From Osedax frankpressi (taxonomy: Eukaryota; Annelida; Polychaeta; Sabellida; Siboglinidae), in contig OZ038313.1 of NCBI GenBank assembly GCA_964035775.1, positions 39,836,084 through 39,900,083 of the forward strand: DNA of 64,000 bases, written 5' to 3'. Each line of letters opens with the position of its first letter. Within the stretch, counting starts at the first letter, position 1. The position numbers and the translations under genes were made by a program. Shown piece after piece: positions 56,838-64,000 of this stretch. The notes below the pieces were generated by a model that was given only the letters and a program-made list of their open reading frames with translations, made no database searches and was not told the DNA's origin.

Positions 56838-59800
56838 TTATCTCTTGTAGTTATTGCTTGTAGTTATCATTTGTAGTTATCACTTGTAGTTATCTCATGT
56901 AGTCATTACTTGTAGTTATCATTTGTAGTTATTACTTGTAGTTATCACATGTAGTTATCTCCTGTAGTTATTACTTGTAGTTATTACTTGTAGTTATCAT
57001 TTGTAGTTATCTCATGTAGTTATCACATGTAGTTATCTCATGTAGTTATCTCATGTAGTTACTACTTGTAGTTATTACTTGTAGTTATCACATGTAGTTA
57101 TCTCATGTAGTTATTACTTGTAGTTATCTCATGTAGTTATTACTTGTAGTTATTACTTGTAGTTATCACACGTAGTTATCTCATGTAGTTATTACTTGTA
57201 GTTATCACTTGTATTTATCACTTGTAGTTATCACTTGTAGTTATCACTTTTAGTTATCACTTGTAGTTATCATTTGTAGTTATCACTTGTAGTTATCACT
57301 TATAGTTATCACTTATAGTTATCACTTGTAGTTATCACTTGTAGTTATCACTTGTAGTTATTACTTGTAGAATCATTTGTAGTTATTACTTGTAGTTATC
57401 ACATGTAGTTATCGCTTGTAGTTATATCATGTAGTTATTATTTGTAGAATCATTTGTAGTTATTACTTTTAGTTATCACTTGTAGTTATTACTTGTAGAT
57501 ATCACTTGTAGTTATTACTTTTAGTTATCACTTGTAGTTATTACTTGTAGTTATCATTTGTAGTTATTAGTTGTAGTTATTTAATGTAGTTATCACTTGT
57601 AGTTATCACTTGTAGTTATCATTTGTAGTTATCACTTGTAGTTATCACTTGTAGTTATCACTTGTAGTTATCACTTGTAGTTATCACTTGTAGTTATCAC
57701 TTGTAGTTATCACTTGTAGTTATCACTTGTAGTTATCACTTGTAGTTATCACTTGTAGTTATCACTTGTAGTTATCACTTGTAGTTATCACTTGTAGTTA
57801 TTTGATGTAGTTATCACTTGTAGTTATCACTTGTAGTTATATCATGTAGTTATTACTTGTAGTTATCATTTGTAGTTATTACTTGTAGATATCTCATGTA
57901 GTTATTACTTGTAGTTATCACATGTGGTTATCTCATGTAGTTATTACTTGTAGTTATTACTTGTAGTTATCACATGTAGTTATCACTTGTATTTATCACA
58001 TGTAGTTATCAATTGTAGTTGTCTCATGTAGTTATTACTTTTAGTTATCATTTGTAGTTATTACTTGTAGTTATTACTTGTAGTTATCACATGTAGTTAT
58101 CACTTGTATTTATCACTTGTAGTTATCAATTGTAGTTATTACTTGTAGTTATCTCATGTAGTTATTACTTGTAGTTATCACATGTAGTTATCTCCTGTAG
58201 TTATTACTTGTAGTTATTACTTGTAGCTATCACATGTAGTTATCTCATGTAGTTATCACATGTAGTTATCTCATATAGTTATTACTTGTAGTTATTACTT
58301 GTAGTTATCACACGTAGTTATCTCATGTAGTTATTACTTGTAGTTATCTCATGTAGTTATTACTTGTAGTTATTACTTGTAGTTATCACATGTAGTTATC
58401 ACTTATATATATCATGTGTAGTTATCAATTGTAGTTATTACTTGTAGTTATCTCATGTAGTTATTACTTGTAGTTAGCTCATGTAATTATTACTTGTAGT
58501 TATCACATGTAGTTATCTAATGTAGTTATTACTTGTAGTTATTACTTGTAGTTATCATATATGTTATCTCATGTAGTTATTACTTGTAATTATCTCATGA
58601 AGTTATTACTTGTAGTTATCAATTGTAGTTATCACTTGTAGTTATCTCATGTAGTTATCACTTGTAGTTATCACTTGTAGTTATCACTTGTAGTTATCAC
58701 TTGTAGTTATCACTTGTAGTTATCACTTGTAGTAATTTAATGTAGTTATCACTTGTAGTTATCACTTGTAGTTATATCATGTAGTTATTACTTGTAGTTA
58801 TCATTTGTAGTTATTACTTGTAGTTATCTCATGTAGTTATTACTTGTAGTTATCACATGTAGTTATCTCATGTAGTTATTACTTGTAGTTATCACTTGTA
58901 GTTATCACTTGTAGTTATTTGATGTAGTTATCACTTGTAGTTATCACTTGTAGTTATCACTTGTAGTTATCTCATGTAGTTATTACTTTTAGTTATCATT
59001 TGTAGTTATTACATGTAGTTATCTCATGTAGTTAATACTTGTAGTTATCACATATAGTTATCTCATGTAGTTATTACTTGTAGTTATCTCATGTAGTTAT
59101 TACTTGTAGTTATTACTTGTAGTTATTACTTGTAGTTATCACATGTAGTTATCACTTGTATTTATCACTTGTAGTTATCAATTGTAGTTATTACTTGTAG
59201 TTATCTCATGTAGTTATTACTTGTAGTTATCTCATGTAGTTATTACTTGTAGTTATCACATGTAGTTATCTCCTGTAGTTATTACTTGTAATTATTACTT
59301 GTAGGTATTACTTTTAGTTATCACATGTAGATATCTCATGTAGTTATCACATGTAGTTATCTCATGTAGTTATTACTTGTAGTTATTACTTGTAGTTATC
59401 ACACGTAGTTATCTCATGTAGTTATTACTTGTAGTTATCTCATGTAGTTATTACTTGTAGTTATTACTTGTAGTTATCACATGTAGTTATCACTTATATA
59501 TATCATTTGTAGTTATCAATTGTAGTTATTACTTGTAGTTATCTCATGTAGTTATTACTTGTAGTTATCTCATGTAGTTATTACTTGTAGTTATCACATG
59601 TAGTTATCTAATGTAGTTATTACTTGTAGTTATTACTTGTAGTTATCATATGTGTTATCTCATGTAGTTATTACTTGTAGTTATCTCATGTAGTTATTAC
59701 TTGTAGTTATCAATTGTAGTTATCACTTGTAGTTATCTCATGTAGTTATTACTTGTAGTTATCTCATGTAGTTATCACTTGTATTTATCTCATGTAGTTA

Positions 59801-59888
59801 TTACTTGTAGTTATCACATGTAGTTATCTCATGTAGTTATTACTTGTAGTTATTACTTGTAGTTATCACATGTAGTTATCTCATGTAG

Positions 59889-60239
59889 TTATCACTTGTA
59901 GTTATCACTTGTAGTTATCACTTGTAGTTATCACTTGTAGTTATCACTTGTAGTTATCACTTGTAGTTATCACTTGTAGTTATCACTTGTAGTTATTACT
60001 TGTAGTTATCACTTGTAGTTATCACTTGTAGTTATCACTTGTAGTTATCACTTGTAGTTATCACTTGTAGTTATCACTTGTAGTTATCACTTGTAGTTAT
60101 CACTTGTAGTTATCACTTGTAGTTATCACTTGTAGTTATCACTTGTAGTTATCACTTGTAGTTATCACTTGTAGTTATCACTTGTAGTTATCACTTGTAG
60201 TTATCACTTGTAGTTATCACTTGTAGTTATCACTTGTAG
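59889..60239. repeat. CACT run, 27 units with one TACT unit
   Basis: Same length (351 bp) and same flanks (CTCA left, CTCT-TGCT-CATT right) as the run at 56487, with one unit changed to TACT near 59996. This suggests copying of the whole run followed by a single substitution. Confidence 0.9.
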
Positions 60240-61029
60240 TTATCTCTTGTAGTTATTGCTTGTAGTTATCATTTGTAGTTATCACTTGTAGTTATCTCAT
60301 GTAGTCATTACTTGTAGTTATCATTTGTAGTTATTACTTGTAGTTATCACATGTAGTTATCTCCTGTAGTTATTACTTGTAGTTATTACTTGTAGTTATC
60401 ATTTGTAGTTATCTCATGTAGTTATCACATGTAGTTATCTCATGTAGTTATCTCATGTAGTTATTACTTGTAGTTATTACTTGTAGTTATCACATGTAGT
60501 TATCTCATGTAGTTATTACTTGTAGTTATCTCATGTAGTTATTACTTGTAGTTATTACTTATAGTTATCACTTGTAATTATATCTTGTAGTTATCATTTG
60601 TAGTTATTACTTGTAATATCATTTGTAGTTATTACATGTAGTTATCACTTGTAGTTATCTCATGTAGTCATTACTTGTAGTTATCATTTGTAGTTATTAC
60701 TTGTAGTTATCACATGTAGTTATCTCCTGTAGTTATTACTTGTAGTTATTACTTTTAGTTATCATTTGTAGTATCTCATGTAGTTATCACATGTAGTTAT
60801 CTCATGTAGTTATTACTTGTAGTTATTACTTGTAGTTATCACATGTAGTTATCTCATGTAGTTATTACTTGTAGTTATCTCATGTAGTTATTACTTGTAG
60901 TTATTACTTGTAGTTATCACTTGTAATTATATCTTGTAGTTATCATTTGTAGTTATTACTTGTAATATCATTTGTAGTTATTACATGTAGTTATCTCTTG
61001 TAGTTATTGCTTGTAGTTATCATTTGTAG

Positions 61030-61562
61030 TTATGACTTGTAGTTATGACTTGTAGTTATGACTTGTAGTTATGACTTGTAGTTATGACTTGTAGTTATGA
61101 CTTGTAGTTATGACTTGTAGTTATGACTTGTAGTTATGACTTGTAGTTATGACTTGTAGTTATGACTTGTAGTTATGACTTGTAGTTATGACTTGTAGTT
61201 ATGACTTGTAGTTATGACTTGTAGTTATGACTTGTAGTTATGACTTGTAGTTATGACTTGTAGTTATGACTTGTAGTTATGACTTGTAGTTATGACTTGT
61301 AGTTATGACTTGTAGTTATGACTTGTAGTTATGACTTGTAGTTATGACTTGTAGTTATGACTTGTAGTTATGACTTGTAGTTATGACTTGTAGTTATGAC
61401 TTGTAGTTATGACTTGTAGTTATGACTTGTAGTTATGACTTGTAGTTATGACTTGTAGTTATGACTTGTAGTTATGACTTGTAGTTATGACTTGTAGTTA
61501 TGACTTGTAGTTATGACTTGTAGTTATGACTTGTAGTTATGACTTGTAGTTATGACTTGTAG
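61030..61562. repeat. private GACT run, 41 identical units
   Basis: Forty-one consecutive TTATGACTTGTAG units (533 bp, exactly 41 x 13) with no visible change. The GACT word was not seen elsewhere in the window. It is preceded by CTCT-TGCT-CATT and followed by TTGA and three CACT units, the position normally held by CACT units. A single C-to-G change followed by rapid local amplification is the simplest reading. Confidence 0.93.
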
Positions 61563-62469
61563 TTATTTGATGTAGTTATCACTTGTAGTTATCACTTGTA
61601 GTTATCACTTGTAGTTATCTCATGTAGTTATTACTTTTAGTTATCATTTGTAGTTATTACATGTAGTTATCTCATGTAGTTAATACTTGTAGTTATCACT
61701 TGTAGTTATCACTTGTAGTTATCACTTGTAGTTATCACTTGTAGTTATCACTTGTAGTTATCACTTGTAGTTATCACTTGTAGTTATCACTTGTAGTTAT
61801 CACTTGTAGTTATCACTTGTAGTTATCTCTTGTAGTTATTGCTTGTAGTTATCATTTGTAGTTATCACTTGTAGTTATCTCATGTAGTCATTACTTGTAG
61901 TTATCATTTGTAGTTATTACTTGTAGTTATCACATGTAGTTATCTCCTGTAGTTATTACTTGTAGTTATTACTTGTAGTTATCATTTGTAGTTATCTCAT
62001 GTAGTTATCACACGTAGTTATCTCATGTAGTTATTACTTGTAGTTATCATATGTGTTATCTCATGTAGTTATTACTTGTAGTTATCACATGTAGTTATCT
62101 AATGTAGTTATTACTTGTAGTTATTACTTGTAGTTATCATATGTGTTATCTCATGTAGTTATTACTTGTAGTTATCTCATGTAGTTATTACTTGTAGTTA
62201 TCAATTGTAGTTATCACATGTAGTTATCTAATGTAGTTATTACTTGTAGTTATTACTTGTAGTTATCATATGTGTTATATCATGTAGTTATTACTTGTAG
62301 TTATCACATGTAGTTATCTCATGTAGTTATTACTTGTAGTTATTACTTGTAGTTATCAAATGTAGTTATCTCATGTAGTTATTACTTGTAGTTATCTCAT
62401 GTAGTTATTACTTGTAGTTATCACTTGTAGTTATCACTTGTAGTTATCACTTGTAGTTATTTAATGTAG

Positions 62470-62872
62470 TTATCACTTGTAGTTATCACTTGTAGTTATC
62501 ACTTGTAGTTATCACTTGTAGTTATCACTTGTAGTTATCACTTGTAGTTATCACTTGTAGTTATCACTTGTAGTTATCACTTGTAGTTATCACTTGTAGT
62601 TATCACTTGTAGTTATCACTTGTAGTTATCACTTGTAGTTATCACTTGTAGTTATCACTTGTAGTTATCACTTGTAGTTATCACTTGTAGTTATCACTTG
62701 TAGTTATCACTTGTAGTTATCACTTGTAGTTATCACTTGTAGTTATCACTTGTAGTTATCACTTGTAGTAATCACTTGTAGTTATCACTTGTAGTTATCA
62801 CTTGTAGTTATCACTTGTAGTTATCACTTGTAGTTATCACTTGTAGTTATCACTTGTAGTTATCACTTGTAG
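62470..62872. repeat. CACT run, 31 units
   Basis: Thirty-one units (403 bp), one of them altered (GTAATCACT near 62770), between a TTAA unit on the left and the CTCT-TGCT-CATT series on the right. Confidence 0.9.
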
Positions 62873-64000
62873 TTATCTCTTGTAGTTATTGCTTGTAGTT
62901 ATCATTTGTAGTTATCACTTGTAGTTATCTCATGTAGTCATTACTTGTAGTTATCATTTGTAGTTATTACTTGTAGTTATCACATGTAGTTATCTCCTGT
63001 AGTTATTACTTGTAGTTATTACTTGTAGTTATCATTTGTAGTTATCTCATGTAGTTATCACATGTAGTTATCTCATGTAGTTATCTCATGTAGTTATTAC
63101 TTGTAGTTATTACTTGTAGTTATCACATGTAGTTATCTCATGTAGTTATTACTTGTAGTTATCTCATGTAGTTATTACTTGTAGTTATTACTTGTAGTTA
63201 TCACTTGTAATTATATCTTCTAGTTATCATTTGTAGTTATTACTTGTAGTTATCACTTGTAGTTATCACTTGTAGTTAACACTTGTAGTTATTTAATGTA
63301 GTTATCACTTGTAGTTATCACTTGTAGTTATCACTTGTAGTTATCACTTGTAGTTATTACTTGTAGTTATCATTTATAGTTATAACTTGTAGTTATCTCT
63401 TGTAGTTATTGCTTGTAGTTATCATTTGTAGTTATCACTTGTAGTTATCTCATGTAGTCATTACTTGTAGTTATCATTTGTAGTTATTACTTGTAGTTAT
63501 CTAATGTAGTTATTACTTGTAGTTATCTAATGTTGTTATCTCATGTAGTTATTACTTGTAGTTATTACTTGTAGTTATCACTTATAGTTATCACTTGTAG
63601 TTATCACTTGTAGTTATCACTTGTAGTTATCACTTGTAGTTATCACTTGTAGTTATCACTTGTAGTTATCACTTGTAGTTATCACTTGTAGTTATCACTT
63701 GTAGTTATCACTTGTAATTATATCTTGTAGTTATCATTTGTAGTTATTACTTGTAATATCATTTGTAGTTATTACTTGTAGTTATCACTTGTAGTTATCT
63801 CATGTAGTTATCACTTGTAGATATCACTTGTAGTTATCACATGTAGTTATCTCATGTAGTTATTACTTGTAGTTATTACTTGTAGTTGTTACTTGTAGTT
63901 ATCATATGTGTTATCTCATGTAGTTATTACTTGTAGTTATCTCATGTAGTTATTACTTGTAGTTATCAATTGTAGTTATCACTTGTAGTTATCTCATGTA

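Larger units (their letters stand above)
51800..60440. repeat. three related higher-order blocks (periods 2246 and 3182 bp)
   Basis: Rare variants occur three times at constant spacings: GTAGCTATC at 52798, 55044 and 58226; the unit with TTGTCTC at 52591, 54837 and 58019; the CATGAAG variant at 53171, 55417 and 58599. Offsets are 2246 then 3182 bp. The third copy lies farther off because a 27-unit CACT run and neighbouring words lie between the second and third copies. Block limits are approximate. Confidence 0.88.
2924..64000. repeat. 13-bp satellite array, main body (61 kb)
   Basis: Continuous head-to-tail 13-bp units, consensus TTATCACTTGTAG, to the right edge of the window and beyond, with no other insertion seen. 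The 9 bases TGTAGTTAT are highly conserved and the 4 bases between them vary within a limited set of words. Phase-shifting variants recur: a 12-bp unit (AATCATTTGTAG), a 12-bp unit ending ATATGTG, a 15-bp unit with ACATGTCATG, and a 14-bp unit with TACTCTGTAG. Word order is repeated over 1-3.5 kb blocks (listed separately), showing nested duplication. There is no reading frame longer than a few tens of codons on either strand. Size, homogeneity and higher-order structure are those of centromeric, pericentromeric, subtelomeric or sex-chromosome heterochromatin; which one cannot be told from the sequence. Confidence 0.97.

Noticed and set aside
1-64000. CRISPR array (constant repeat with variable part)
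   Set aside because: The constant part is 9 bp and the variable part 4 bp, far below CRISPR repeat and spacer sizes. Variable words recur many times, there are no cas genes, and the context is eukaryotic.
1-64000. Telomeric repeat array
   Set aside because: The unit is 13 bp with about 31% GC and no G-run. It is not a known telomere motif, and the kilobase-scale word structure is not that of telomerase products. A subtelomeric place is still possible.
1-64000. Protein-coding tandem repeat
   Set aside because: With a 13-bp unit each frame meets TAG on the plus strand, and TGA or TAA on the minus strand, about every 39 bp. No long open frame exists in the array.
1-64000. Assembly artefact made entirely of a collapsed or invented repeat
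   Set aside because: The ordered rare variants, phase-shifting units and a LINE with matching target duplications argue for real sequence, though exact copy numbers of homogeneous runs remain uncertain.

Overview
The window is one very large tandem-repeat (satellite) array interrupted by a single retrotransposon. About 62.1 kb of the 64 kb consists of a 13-bp unit with consensus TTATCACTTGTAG (roughly 4,700-4,800 units). The array runs off both ends of the window, so its true length is unknown. The only protein-coding sequence is the reverse transcriptase of a 5'-truncated LINE at 1062-2923 on the minus strand. This points to a eukaryotic, AT-rich nuclear genome. The LINE has the look of the CR1/L2/Rex1/Crack/Daphne group, common in invertebrates and fishes, so an animal is likely; the species cannot be told from the sequence.

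Layout. 1-1061: satellite. 1062-2923: LINE fragment, read right to left: a 30-nt poly(A) at its truncated 5' end, an open reverse transcriptase frame of about 547 codons, a 187-bp 3' UTR with AATAAA, and a short (TCAAT)3 tail, flanked by a 6-7 bp target duplication (TCATGTA) made of satellite sequence. 2924-64000: satellite without any other insertion that I can see. Because 13 is not a multiple of 3 and the unit carries TAG on one strand and TGA/TAA on the other, every frame is closed about every 39 bp and the array cannot encode a protein of any length.

The satellite is strongly organised. Most units keep a 9-base constant part (TGTAGTTAT) and differ in a 4-base 'word' (CACT, TACT, CTCA, CACA, CATT, ATCA, TGCT, CTCT, CAAT, TTGA, TTAA, CTTA, CTCC, CGCT, GACT and others). 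The order of words makes larger blocks that were duplicated in nested rounds. Tandem block copies can be measured with periods of about 3391, 3380-3510, 1796, 2602, 2172, 1238, 1168, about 1000, 2246 and 3182 bp. Between fixed flanking words lie homogeneous CACT runs whose copy number varies from about 7 to 31. Near the right end, 41 consecutive identical GACT units form a private, apparently very recent expansion.

I found no host gene, RNA gene, CRISPR array or multi-gene system. The interest lies in the word-structured, nested higher-order satellite and in the LINE insertion, whose empty site is preserved many times in the same array.
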